Shown: positions 8,517 through 16,990 of the stretch, piece after piece | Position numbering within the stretch: the first letter of the stretch is position 1 | How the letters are laid out: each line of letters opens with the position of its first letter | NCBI GenBank assembly: GCA_046153015.1 | Contig: JBJXGF010000072.1 | Location: 1 to 31,127 of the forward strand | Direction of reading: 5' to 3' | From: JBJXGF01 sp046153015 | GTDB taxonomy: Bacteria; Actinomycetota; Acidimicrobiia; Acidimicrobiales; CAIXPF01 | Length of the DNA: 31,127 nucleotides | Notes under the pieces: generated by a model | The model's database searches: none | What the model was told of the DNA's origin: nothing | The model's input: the letters and a program-made list of their open reading frames with translations, nothing else | Position numbers and translations under genes: made by a program

Positions 8517-9338
8517 TCAGCGGCCGAGCAGGCCGTCGAGGCACATGCCGACGCCCTGCGGGCCGCCATCGGACTCGTGCACCAGACGAGACAACCACGA
8601 CACCGACACGTAGCCGTCCTCCACCGCGCCGCCGTCGAGGTGCGGCGGCAGGGCCATCGGCTTGCCCCAGTCCATGTGCACCCGGTAGCGGCCCTCGTGG
8701 CCGAGGCGCTCCTCGAGCCGGGCGGTGGCCACCGAGCGGGGCGGCAGGTGCCCCACCTCGGTCTCCCGCCAGCCCTTGATCTCGTTGAGCGGCAGGTTCG
8801 GCACGTTGAGGTTGAGCACCACCGGGTCGGCCGGCAGCGAGTCGAGCAGCGCCTTCACTGCGGCCGCGCCGATCACCGCGGCGCTGTCCCAGAGCTGGTT
8901 GGCCAGCGCGTCGTCCCAGCCCTGCCCCTCGACCCCGAAGCCGACCACCGCCTGGCTGACCGCCACCCCCGAGATGCCGCCGTTGCGGGCCGTGAGCGCG
9001 GCGCCCACGGTGCCCGAGTGGTACACCGACCGGCCCACGTTGGCGCCGGGGTTGATGCCCGCCACCACCAGGTCGATCGGGCCGTACACGCCGAGCCGGG
9101 CGAGAATCACGCACAGGCCGGGCGGGCCGTTCACCGTCCACGCCTCCGACGCGCCGGCCACCCGCGCCCGCTGGATCTCGGGGCGCATGATGTGCAGCGG
9201 CCCGAACGCGGCGCCCGAGCCGGAGCACTCCTGGTCGGGCGCAGCCACGATCACCTCGCCGAGCGGCGCCAGCTCACGCACCAGCACATGGAGCCCGATC
9301 GAGTCGATCCCGTCGTCGTTGGTCACGAGGAGGCGCAC
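8517..9338 (-). CDS. surE: 5'/3'-nucleotidase SurE
   Basis: The 273-aa protein opens MRLLVTNDDGIDSIGL, the SurE hallmark. N7, D8 and D9 with a downstream Ser in ECSGSG (S39/S41) and the Asn of GINPGANVG (N96) form the metal site. YHSGTVGAA is also conserved. SurE is a cytoplasmic divalent-metal phosphatase acting on nucleoside monophosphates and sometimes short polyphosphate. The start is the GTG at 9338. It lies 55 bp downstream of the second fused CoA-transferase on the same strand and 65 bp upstream of the ATPase gene, so it could be the last gene of the IPNS-like/CoA-transferase unit. No functional link to that unit is evident. Confidence 0.95.
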   Translation of the reverse strand: MRLLVTNDDGIDSIGLHVLVRELAPLGEVIVAAPDQECSGSGAAFGPLHIMRPEIQRARVAGASEAWTVNGPPGLCVILARLGVYGPIDLVVAGINPGANVGRSVYHSGTVGAALTARNGGISGVAVSQAVVGFGVEGQGWDDALANQLWDSAAVIGAAAVKALLDSLPADPVVLNLNVPNLPLNEIKGWRETEVGHLPPRSVATARLEERLGHEGRYRVHMDWGKPMALPPHLDGGAVEDGYVSVSWLSRLVHESDGGPQGVGMCLDGLLGR

Positions 9339-9393
9339 GTGGGCAAAGCCTAGTGGCCCCTCCCCCGCCGGCGGGCGGCTCCGCGCTCGGCCG

Positions 9394-11841
9394 CTACGCG
9401 AACACCTCCCGCGCGATCAGCTCGGCGATGCGGTCCTCGTCGTAGCCGAGCAGGTCGTGGAGGACCTCGAAGAGATGCTCGTTGAGCGCCGGCCCGCCCG
9501 TGGTGATCTGCGCCGGGGTGCGGGACAACGCCACCCGCGCCCCTTCGATCGTGTGCTCGCCGATCACCGAGTGCGGGACCGTCACGAAGTGGCCCCGATG
9601 GGCGAGCTGGGGGTCGGCGACGCATTCGGCGCTGTTCTGCACCACGTGGGCGGGCACGCCCCGGGCGATCAGGCGAGCCGTCACGTCGGCCTCGTCGAGC
9701 CCGCAGGTCCACGCCGCCACCGCGTCGTCGAGCTGGCGGCGCCGGGCGAGGCGGCCGGCGGCGGTCGCCAGCGCCGCGTCCGAGGCGAGGTCGACCCGGC
9801 CCATCTCCTCCGCCAGCGCCCGCCACTGCTCGTCCGTGGTGCAGGCGATCGCCACCCAACGCTCCACGCCCCGCGCCGGGTACACGCCATGGGGCGCGGC
9901 CTCGCGGTCGTCGTTGCCCATCCGCTCCACGATCCGGCCGTTGGCGGTGTACTCCAGCAGCGCGGGGCTGAGATGGTGGAGGCCGGCCTCGGCCTGGGAG
10001 AAGTCGATGTACTGGCCCTCGCCGGTGCGGCGGCGGTGCTCGAGCGCGGCGAGCAGCGCGGTGAGGCTGAAGTGCGGGGCCACGTAGTCGGTGTACGCCG
10101 CGAAGGGCCCGGCCGGCGCCAGGTCGGGCCAGCCGGTGAGGTTGTAGAAGCCGCAGATGGCCCCGGCGAGGTTGCCGTAGCCGGCGAAGAGGGCGAGGGG
10201 CCCGCTCTGGCCCATGAGGCAGGTGGAGAGCATCACCAGCCCCGGGTTGACGGCGCGCAGGCTCTCGTAGTCGAGGCCCCAGCTCTTCATCGCTTTCGGC
10301 GAGAACGCCTCGGTCACCACGTCGGCCCAGCGCACGAGGTCGAGGATCACCTCGCGCCCGGCGTCGCTGCCGAGGTCGACGCAGATGCTGCGCTTGCCGG
10401 CGTTGAGGCTGGAGAACAGCGTGGAGCTCTCGGCGCCCACGTCGTCGTTCATGAACGGCTGGAACGCCCGGGCCGCGTCGAGGCGCACGGTGGACTCCAC
10501 CCGCACGACCGTCGCCCCGAAATCGGCCAGCACCCGGGTCATCGTCGGCCCCGCCACCGCCCACATGAGATCGAGCACCTTGAGCCCGGCTAGGGGAAGG
10601 GCGGGCGGCGTCGGCTCGGGCGCGGCCGGCGCCGGGGCGCGGGGCGGCTCGGCCAGCACCGCCGCCGTGTGCTCGCCGAGGCGGGGAGCTCGCGGCAGCA
10701 CCTCCAGCGGCGTGCGGGACAGCCGGGCCCACGGGCCCGGGTAGCGGATGCTGCGCCCGAGCTCGGCGTGCTCCACCTCTTCGAAGTAGCGGCGGTCGGC
10801 GAACTGCTCGGACTCGACCACGTCGGCGGTGCTCGTGACCGGCGCCACCAGCACCCGGCGGTTCATCGCCCCCTCGAGCAGCTCGGCCTTGGTGCGGCTG
10901 GCGGTGAAGGCCTCGATGCAGCCCTGCACCCGGGCGTACTCGGCCGGCGGCTCCTCCCCGCTCGTCAGGGCCATGCCGTACATCACCCAGTCCTTGTCGC
11001 GGGTGGCCTCGTCGCAGTAGCCGGCCTCGTGCACCCAGTCCATCAGCCGGCGCGTGACCGGGCCGACCGACACGCCGAACACGTGGGTGATCGACACGAA
11101 CCCGTCCTTCGCCGGCCACACGAAGCGCAGCCGCAGGTCCCCCATCTTGATCGCCCCGCCCGAGCGCACCGCCGAGGGCGCGTGAGAGGGAACGCTGAGC
11201 ACCTGGGCCTGGGTGGCGATGGTGGCCGCCTGCTGGGCCGACACGTCGACGTGCTGACCGCGGCCGCTGCGCCCCCGCTCGTAGAGGGCGAGCAGCGCGC
11301 CGGACGCGGCGGCGCTGCCGGCGATGAGCCACGCCTGGGGCACGCTCACCCGGCACGGTGGGCGTTCGGCGTCGCCCGTGAGCACCAGCGGGCCGCCAGC
11401 GGCCAGCAGCGTCAGATCGCTCGCCGGCCAGTGCGCCTTCGGGCCGGTCTGGCCGAACGGGCTGAGCGACACGTACACGAGCCCCGGGTTCACCGCGGCC
11501 AGCTCCTCGTAGCCGAGGCCGAGGGCGGCGAGCTCGCCCGGCGCGCCCGACTCGATCACGAGGTCGGCGCCGGCGGCGAGGCGGCGGGCGTGGTCCCGCC
11601 CAGCCGGCGAGCCGAGGTCGAGCACCACGCTGCGCTTGCCCCGGTTGTACGCCCAGTGGGTGAGCGAGCGCTCGAGGCCCCCCTCGTCGCCGAGGAAGGG
11701 GGCAAGGTTGCGGGCGGCGCTGCCGCCGGGCGGCTCGACGGCGATCACGTCGGCGCCGAGCCCGGCGAGCATCATGCCGGTCAGGTGGCCGCGATCGTCG
11801 GTGAAGTCGAGCACGCGGTAGGGCGCAAGCGGCGCGGTCAC
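9394..11841 (-). CDS. Second fused double-domain family III CoA-transferase
   Basis: This 815-aa protein again contains two family III CoA-transferase modules, about 1-400 and 430-815. Each shows the family's VxxDL/LGADVxxVEPP start and the YERGRSGRGQ or HRRRTGEGQ loop. At the catalytic Asp position the second module has D585 (YTDYVAPH), while the first has Trp (W171, in PQAWLIAG). As in the other fusion, only the C-terminal half should carry out transfer. The start is the GTG at 11841, whose GTGA overlaps the stop of the oxygenase gene; the longer frame upstream only shadows that gene. The protein is about 130 residues longer than the first fusion and not a close copy of it. It probably activates the acid made or used by the neighbouring oxygenase pathway; substrate unknown. 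Confidence 0.9.
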   Translation of the reverse strand: MTAPLAPYRVLDFTDDRGHLTGMMLAGLGADVIAVEPPGGSAARNLAPFLGDEGGLERSLTHWAYNRGKRSVVLDLGSPAGRDHARRLAAGADLVIESGAPGELAALGLGYEELAAVNPGLVYVSLSPFGQTGPKAHWPASDLTLLAAGGPLVLTGDAERPPCRVSVPQAWLIAGSAAASGALLALYERGRSGRGQHVDVSAQQAATIATQAQVLSVPSHAPSAVRSGGAIKMGDLRLRFVWPAKDGFVSITHVFGVSVGPVTRRLMDWVHEAGYCDEATRDKDWVMYGMALTSGEEPPAEYARVQGCIEAFTASRTKAELLEGAMNRRVLVAPVTSTADVVESEQFADRRYFEEVEHAELGRSIRYPGPWARLSRTPLEVLPRAPRLGEHTAAVLAEPPRAPAPAAPEPTPPALPLAGLKVLDLMWAVAGPTMTRVLADFGATVVRVESTVRLDAARAFQPFMNDDVGAESSTLFSSLNAGKRSICVDLGSDAGREVILDLVRWADVVTEAFSPKAMKSWGLDYESLRAVNPGLVMLSTCLMGQSGPLALFAGYGNLAGAICGFYNLTGWPDLAPAGPFAAYTDYVAPHFSLTALLAALEHRRRTGEGQYIDFSQAEAGLHHLSPALLEYTANGRIVERMGNDDREAAPHGVYPARGVERWVAIACTTDEQWRALAEEMGRVDLASDAALATAAGRLARRRQLDDAVAAWTCGLDEADVTARLIARGVPAHVVQNSAECVADPQLAHRGHFVTVPHSVIGEHTIEGARVALSRTPAQITTGGPALNEHLFEVLHDLLGYDEDRIAELIAREVFA

Positions 11842-12785
11842 GATTGCCTCGTCTGCTCGTAGTTGGCCTGCATGAACCAGATCAGGTACTCGCGGTAGGT
11901 GATCGGCTCGTGGCGGGGCGGGTCCCCGGGCCCGCTGCAGGTGGGCAGGCACTCGATCATGGTGCTGCCGTTGGGGTCGAAGAAGAACGGGATGGCGTAG
12001 CGGTCGGCGCCGGTGTGGTTGCGGGCGCGGTGCGAGGTCGACAGGAACCGGTCGTTGGTCCAGCGCCGCAAGGAGTCCCCGGAGTTCACGATGAAGGACT
12101 CGGGCGGCTGGTCGATCTCGGTCCACTCGCCGCCGGCCGGGCGGATGTAGAGCCCCCGGGCGGTGTTGCTCGGCAGCAGCGTCATGAACCCGGCGTCGGT
12201 GTGGGCGCCGATGCCGAACTGGCCCTCCTCGTACTCCACGGGCGGGTAGTGCGACAGGCGCAGCGTGGCCTGCGGCGGGTCGAACTTGTCGTCGAACCAG
12301 TCCGGCGCCAGCCCGAGGGCCACGGCGTAGAGCGGCAGCAGCGCCTTGCCGAGCGCCTCCATCCGGTCGAAGTAGGCGGCGCAGGCTTCACGGAAGCCGG
12401 GCAGGCCGGGCGGGAACTGGTTGCGGGCGGGGTCGGGGTGAGGCTCCTTGGACATGAAGAACGCGGCGTTCATGTTCGGCTTCTTCAGCTCGTCGAGCGA
12501 GGAGGCCCGCGAGTAGCCCTTGCCGAGCTGCAGGTAGCCCATCCGCCGGGCGGTCATCTCGATGGAGGTCTTCGCCTCGAGGGGCACCGCGTGGAAGCGG
12601 GCGGCCTGCTCGTAGATGCCCTCCACCTGGCGCCAGTCGACCCCGTGGTCGACCATGGCGAAGAAGCCGACGTGCAGCAGCGCCTCCCGCAGCTCAGCGG
12701 CGGCGGCCTCCCGTGCGCCGGGCACGCCGGCCAGGTAGTCGCCCAGGTCGAGCACGGGCAGGAGCGCCCGATCGGTGATGGTCAT
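11838..12785 (-). CDS. Isopenicillin N synthase-like Fe(II)/2-oxoglutarate oxygenase
   Basis: This 315-aa cytoplasmic enzyme has the N-terminal DIOX_N region (about 10-125) and the C-terminal 2OG-Fe(II) double-stranded beta helix (about 170-280). The iron triad is H195 and D197 (GAHTD) and H252 (STSHRA). The 2-oxoglutarate anchor, usually RxS, reads R262-Y-A264, so the Ser is replaced by Ala; Arg is retained, so 2-oxoglutarate use or an altered oxidant are both possible. Family members hydroxylate, desaturate or cyclise small molecules. Despite the family name, nothing suggests beta-lactam synthesis. The start is the ATG at 12785; an upstream frame extension is not conserved-looking. It is the first gene of a unit with the fused CoA-transferase (four-base GTGA overlap), which points to catabolism of a carboxylic acid. 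Confidence 0.9.
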   Translation of the reverse strand: MTITDRALLPVLDLGDYLAGVPGAREAAAAELREALLHVGFFAMVDHGVDWRQVEGIYEQAARFHAVPLEAKTSIEMTARRMGYLQLGKGYSRASSLDELKKPNMNAAFFMSKEPHPDPARNQFPPGLPGFREACAAYFDRMEALGKALLPLYAVALGLAPDWFDDKFDPPQATLRLSHYPPVEYEEGQFGIGAHTDAGFMTLLPSNTARGLYIRPAGGEWTEIDQPPESFIVNSGDSLRRWTNDRFLSTSHRARNHTGADRYAIPFFFDPNGSTMIECLPTCSGPGDPPRHEPITYREYLIWFMQANYEQTRQS

Positions 12786-13030
12786 CGCGGCCGCACCCCC
12801 GGTTGGTCGGAGCGCACAGTTTGGCACTCCCGCAGGAGCCCGACGACGCCCCCCGCTCACACCGTGTTGGTGCTGCGGGCCGCGCCGTGGGTCGTGACCA
12901 GTTGGCCAGGGACAGCAAGCCCGAGGGGCGTCGCGCTCGTTGGGTCCGCTTTCGAAGCTTGGTTGCCGGAGACTGCCGGCCCGGGCGGGCGTGCCTACCT
13001 GCTGAGGGGCGCCGTCGGTGCGCTCGGAGT

Positions 13031-13565
13031 GCGGATGACCTCGCAGTGCGGACAGGGGCCCATCCGCGTTCGCTCTACCGCTTGCTCCGCGCCCTGGCCG
13101 GGCTCGGCCAGCTCGGTGAGAGCGAGCAGGGAGATGGCTGGGACTTCGAGTCGCCGAACTGGGCGAGGGTCTGTGCAGTGATGCCCCTGGTTCCTTCGCT
13201 GGGTGGGCGGAGCTCGTCGGGCGTCCCTATGCGAGGTGCCTGCTGGCAGCTTCTTCGACAGCGCCCCGGCCGGTTGCGACGCCTACGTGTTGAAGTCCGT
13301 CCTCCATGACTGGGACGACGCCTCCTCGGCTCAGATCCTGCGTCGCGTCGCTGAGGTGGCGGCCGCGGGGACGGCGCTGCTGATCGCCGAGCGCGTCGTC
13401 GCCGACCGCTCGCCGGGCGCCGTGGCGGTCATGTCTGACCTCAGCATGAAGATCAACACACCTCGAGCGAATGGCGCGCACTGGCCGAGGCGGGCGGTTT
13501 CGAGATGAGCGGCGCCGTCGACATCGGCGCCGGCTGGCACGTGATCGAGACCGAGCCAGCGCCTG
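13031..13565 (+). pseudogene. O-methyltransferase pseudogene, core deleted and frameshifted
   Basis: Pieces of one SAM-dependent O-methyltransferase appear in order in all three plus-strand frames. The N-terminal dimerisation part has ADDLAVRTGAHPRS and LYRLLRALAGLG (from 13031). WAELVGRPYA follows in another frame (from about 13195). VPAGSFFDS and DAYVLKSVLHDWDD lead into LLIAERVV in a third (13230-13450). SEWRALAEAGGFE and GWHVIETEPA come after a further shift (from 13460). GRPYA is joined almost directly to RCEVPAGSFF, although the family has the SAM-binding glycine-rich motif (about 100 residues or more) between them. The gene thus has at least three frameshifts and an internal deletion and cannot encode an active enzyme. 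The family includes polyketide and plant-type O-methyltransferases. Confidence 0.8.
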
Positions 13566-13613
13566 TCGTCTGTTCGACGCGGCGTTCGTCGAGCACTCGG
13601 CGCGCTGCGAGGA

Positions 13614-15836
13614 TCAGCGCTTGGCGTCTCCGGCAGCGAGGGCGAGCGCCGCGGCCCGTTCGGTCGCGAGGAGCTCGTTGGCCTGTTCAAAGGCAAGGAT
13701 GAGCGCGAGCTCGGCTTCGACGGCGGCGTCGCCTTCGATATGGATGTTCGGGAGGAGCCTGTCGAGCCAGCGGGGCATCCACCAGTTCGCGTTGCCGAGC
13801 AGCTCCATGGTGGCGGGCACCAGCACCATGCGGACCACGGTGGCGTCGATCAGCACGGCAGCGGCGAGGCCTAGGCCGAACATCTTGATGAAGATGCTCG
13901 GGTCGAAGATGAACACCCCGAAGACGAACACCATGATCGCAGCGGCGGCGGTGATGACCCGGGCGGTGGCGGCGAGCCCGTCGGCCACCGCGCCACGGTT
14001 GTCGCCGGTGCGGGTGTACTCCTCGCGGATGCGGCTGAGGAGAAACACCTCGTAGTCCATCGACAGCCCGAATAGGATCGCGAAGCTGATCATGAACGCG
14101 GGTATCGGGGTCTCGGGGATCCCGACCAGATCGCCGAACCAGTTGCCCTGCGTCGCGTAGGCCATGACGCCGTAGGCGGCGGCGATGGAGAGCAGGTTCA
14201 TGATCGCCGCCTTGAGGGCGACGAGCGGCGAACGGAACACCATGGTGAGGAGCAGGAATGACAGGAACACCACCGCACCGATGAAAATTTGGAGGCGGCG
14301 ACTGATGTAGTCGCTCTGGTCGATGGCGATCGCGGTGGCGCCGCCGACGAGCACGGTTGCATCCGTCCTGTCGATGCTGTCGGGGATCACCGAGTCGCGC
14401 AGGTCCCGGACGAGGGTTGTGGTGGCTTCGTCCTGGGGGCTGGTGTCCGGGAACACGGTGATGATCGCTGCGTCCCCAGCGGGGTTGCCGGCGGCGCCGG
14501 TGACGAAGGCCACCCCAGCAGTCGCGGTGACCGCGTCGGTGATGGCGCCGATGGCGGCGGGGCGATCAGCGACGCCCGCAAGGTCGGTGACGAGCAGGAG
14601 CGGCCCGTTGAAGCCTGGGCCGAACCCGCTGGTGAGCAGGTCGTACGCTTGGCGGGAGGTCTCGTCTTTCGGGTTGTTCGACTCGTCGGGGAACCCGAGT
14701 CGAAGGGAGAACAACGGGACGGCGAGGACCAGCAGCACGACAGCGCCGCCGATGAACGAGGTCCACGGCCGGTGCTGCACAACACGGCTCCACCGATACC
14801 AGAGCGCGCGCTCGCCCTGGTGGGAGACCCGCCCGGTGAAAGGCACTCGGAGCCGGTTGATGCTGGCGCCGACGAACCCCAGGAGCGCTGGGAGCAGCGT
14901 GAGGGCGGCGGCCAGGACCGCGAGGACGGCGACGACCGCGGACACGGCGACGCCGTCGAGATAGTTGAGGCCCATCGTGAGCATGCCCGCGAGCGAGATC
15001 ACGACCGTGGCCCCGGCGAAGAGCACGGCTCGTCCTGCGGCGCCCATGGCGGTGATCGTCGCCTGGCGGGGCGGGAGCCCCTCTGCGAGGGACTGCCGGC
15101 AGCGGGTGACGATGAACAGCGCGTAGTCGATGCCCGTGCCGAGCGCGATCATCAGCGCGATCGTGGACGCCCAGTCCGGGGTCTCCAGCACCCTCGACGC
15201 GATCCCGCCGAGCATCGCCCCGACACCAAGCCCGAACAGTGCGGTGACGATCGGTAGGCCCATAGCCATCGCCGAGCCGAACGCGAGGAGCAGGACGAGC
15301 ACGGCGAAGACGAGCCCCAGGAACTCCGATCCCGGGCAGACCTCTCCGACGAGGGTCGTGACCTGGACCTCGAGTCCGTCTCGTAGGCCTGGGTCGATCG
15401 CCTCAAGGAACGTCTTCTGGAAGTCGGCGTCTTCGTTGGCCAGCTGGTCGAGGGGCTGGTCGAGGTGCACCTCGGCGTAGCCGACCCGCCCGCCGGCGGC
15501 GATCTGCGCCGCCCCCTGCGGCGCGTACGGACTGTCGACCGCGCTGATGTGGGGTCGCGATGCGGCGACGGTCATCACGGCTTCTGCGGCAGATCGCACC
15601 TGCGGGTCAGCCAGGTCGCCGGAGAAGACGAGCTTGACCGAGTCGCCCCGGCGCGCCGGGAAGCGGTCACCCACCAGGTCGTACGCCTTCGACGACTCCG
15701 CACCGGGCGTCTGGTAGTTCGCCCGATGCTCGGCGGGGAGCGCTCGTCCTCCGGCCACCATGACGATGAGGACGACGACCCAGGCGAGCACCACGAGGCG
15801 ACGTCGTTGCAAACACAGGTCAGCACGCTGGACCAC
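13614..15836 (-). CDS. MMPL/RND-family membrane transporter
   Basis: The 740-aa length and topology match bacterial MMPL exporters. TM1 (about 14-33) is followed by an external domain (about 35-165), a bundle of helices (170-345), a second external domain (about 370-505) and the second helix bundle (515-680). The proton-relay Asp-Tyr motifs are D237-Y238 (GTGIDYALF) and D594-Y595 (GLSMDYEVF). MMPL proteins export lipids, glycolipids or drugs using the proton gradient. The start is the GTG at 15836, just before the basic QRRR and TM1; the frame stays open for about 29 codons upstream without an ATG. It converges on the methyltransferase pseudogene and diverges from the monooxygenase pseudogene, so it may be a surviving exporter of a decayed locus. 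Confidence 0.92.
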   Translation of the reverse strand: MVQRADLCLQRRRLVVLAWVVVLIVMVAGGRALPAEHRANYQTPGAESSKAYDLVGDRFPARRGDSVKLVFSGDLADPQVRSAAEAVMTVAASRPHISAVDSPYAPQGAAQIAAGGRVGYAEVHLDQPLDQLANEDADFQKTFLEAIDPGLRDGLEVQVTTLVGEVCPGSEFLGLVFAVLVLLLAFGSAMAMGLPIVTALFGLGVGAMLGGIASRVLETPDWASTIALMIALGTGIDYALFIVTRCRQSLAEGLPPRQATITAMGAAGRAVLFAGATVVISLAGMLTMGLNYLDGVAVSAVVAVLAVLAAALTLLPALLGFVGASINRLRVPFTGRVSHQGERALWYRWSRVVQHRPWTSFIGGAVVLLVLAVPLFSLRLGFPDESNNPKDETSRQAYDLLTSGFGPGFNGPLLLVTDLAGVADRPAAIGAITDAVTATAGVAFVTGAAGNPAGDAAIITVFPDTSPQDEATTTLVRDLRDSVIPDSIDRTDATVLVGGATAIAIDQSDYISRRLQIFIGAVVFLSFLLLTMVFRSPLVALKAAIMNLLSIAAAYGVMAYATQGNWFGDLVGIPETPIPAFMISFAILFGLSMDYEVFLLSRIREEYTRTGDNRGAVADGLAATARVITAAAAIMVFVFGVFIFDPSIFIKMFGLGLAAAVLIDATVVRMVLVPATMELLGNANWWMPRWLDRLLPNIHIEGDAAVEAELALILAFEQANELLATERAAALALAAGDAKR

Positions 15837-15959
15837 CGCAGGGTCCTTCGCGTTCTCGGTAAAGGAGCGCGGGAACAGGGGCGCCGCAATGCGTCCCCGA
15901 GGCAGCGTGCCAGGAGGCTGACCCTAGCCCGGATTTCGTAGGGATGGTTGAGCGGCGGT

Positions 15960-16730
15960 GTGGTTGGTCACGGTGAGTGGTGCGAGGCGGCCGCTGGTGG
16001 TGGGCAAGACCATGCCCCTGCAGAAGATGGGCGAGACCACCAACGCCATCGTGGCGCCGGCCCCATCCTCGCCACGAGACCGGCGCCGAGGCGGCCGAGT
16101 CGCGGCACGGGATCACCGAACAGCTCGTCGGCGAAGGGGCTCCGACGTTGCGGACGCTGACCCCTTCGACCGGCCGTCGTTCGGTCGGTTCGACGAACAG
16201 GAGGCGCCAAAGGAACAGGTTCTCATCGACGGCGACGTGAAGATCTACAACTCGGTGATGCGGGCCTCGTGGTGGCCGAGCATCATGCAGCAGACCACCA
16301 TCCGGGCGGTCAACAGACTGGATTCGAATATGAGCTGGCGGCGGGCCGCCACGCTCACCGAGTGGCCGCCCCATGCGATGGAGATCATCATGCTCATTGG
16401 CAGCCACACAACCTGTTGGCAGCACCCAGTCGGGCGGTGCTCGACGACGGCGGCCTGCGTCCGTTGATCGAGCCCTATCTCGCCGCGGCCGACGACAGCG
16501 GCGCCGAGGGGCGGGCGGCGGTGTTCCGCCTGGCGTGGGCCTTCGTCGGCTCCGTTCCCGGCAACCGCCGGCGCGTTGCGAGCGGTTCTATCTCGGCGCG
16601 CGGGGCCGCAAACCGGGAGAATCTGGCCCTGGCCGCCGCCGGGGATGCTGTCGCGGCGGCCCGAGCTGGTGCACGAGCGGGTCTGGCGCTGGTCGACGCC
16701 ATGCTCAGCGCCGAGCGTTCGACGGCCTGA
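15960..16730 (+). pseudogene. HpaB-type flavin-dependent monooxygenase pseudogene
   Basis: Ordered fragments resemble the 4-hydroxyphenylacetate 3-monooxygenase (HpaB) oxygenase family. FDEQEAPKEQVLIDGDVKIY and NSVMRASWWPSIMQQTTIRA (16189-16320) are in one frame. FEYELA follows in a second, HAMEIIMLIGSHT returns to the first, LLAAPSRAVLDDGGLRPLIE and FRLAWAFVGSVPGNRR are in the second, ERFYLGARG is in the third, and NRENLALAAAGDAV is back in the second. At least four frameshifts are needed, and a few residues appear missing after FDEQ. Bases 15960-16180 may hold more upstream remains but are not clearly assignable. HpaB enzymes hydroxylate phenols using FADH2 from a partner reductase and also occur in natural-product clusters. 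Assembly indels could mimic this, but intact long genes on both sides argue for real decay. Confidence 0.75.
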
Positions 16731-16745
16731 GCGAAGCCAGGGCGT

Positions 16746-16988
16746 TCAGCAGGCGTCGAGGACCTCGAGCGGCGCGTCGAAGATCATCCCTCGCCAGTAC
16801 TGTATGTTCGCCTGGTCTTTGCGCTCGTGGGCATCGTCGAGCATCGACTGGAAGAGGCGGACGTTGTTGCGGGCAAAGCGGCAGCCGTCGTGCACCCTGG
16901 CGCCCGCGGCGCCAGCACCAGCGGTGAGCGAGCCGGCCACGATGGCCCCGGCGACAATTGCCTTCAAGAAAGTAGGCTTGCGGCTCAT
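16746..16988 (-). CDS. Small secreted protein, second gene of a two-gene unit
   Basis: The product is 80 aa and not a recognised family. It begins MSRKPTFLKAIVAGAIVAGS and has a clear Sec signal peptide (about 1-27, ending near AGA or AAGA). The mature part of about 50 residues contains a repeated charged, helical stretch (RFARNNVRLFQSMLDDAHER) and two Cys: one just after the signal, one as the last residue, probably a disulfide. The ATG at 16988 is chosen because the strong SD GGGAGGAGA lies seven bases upstream; the frame extends further, but only through that SD. It starts two bases after the stop of the gene before it, so the two are surely co-transcribed. Confidence 0.72.
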   Translation of the reverse strand: MSRKPTFLKAIVAGAIVAGSLTAGAGAAGARVHDGCRFARNNVRLFQSMLDDAHERKDQANIQYWRGMIFDAPLEVLDAC

Positions 16989-16990
16989 CG

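Noticed and set aside
9364..9375. CCCGCCGGCGGG palindrome between surE and the CoA-transferase as a terminator
   Set aside because: A perfect 12-bp palindrome leaves no loop and such GC palindromes are common in this sequence; both genes are on the same strand and may be co-transcribed.
11842..12126. N-terminal extension of the second fused CoA-transferase
   Set aside because: It lies wholly within the oxygenase gene and is Arg/Pro-rich; the GTGA overlap gives a natural start.
11838..12785. True isopenicillin N synthase (pcbC) with beta-lactam cluster
   Set aside because: Only the fold is shared; no ACV synthetase or acyltransferase is nearby and the partner is a CoA-transferase.
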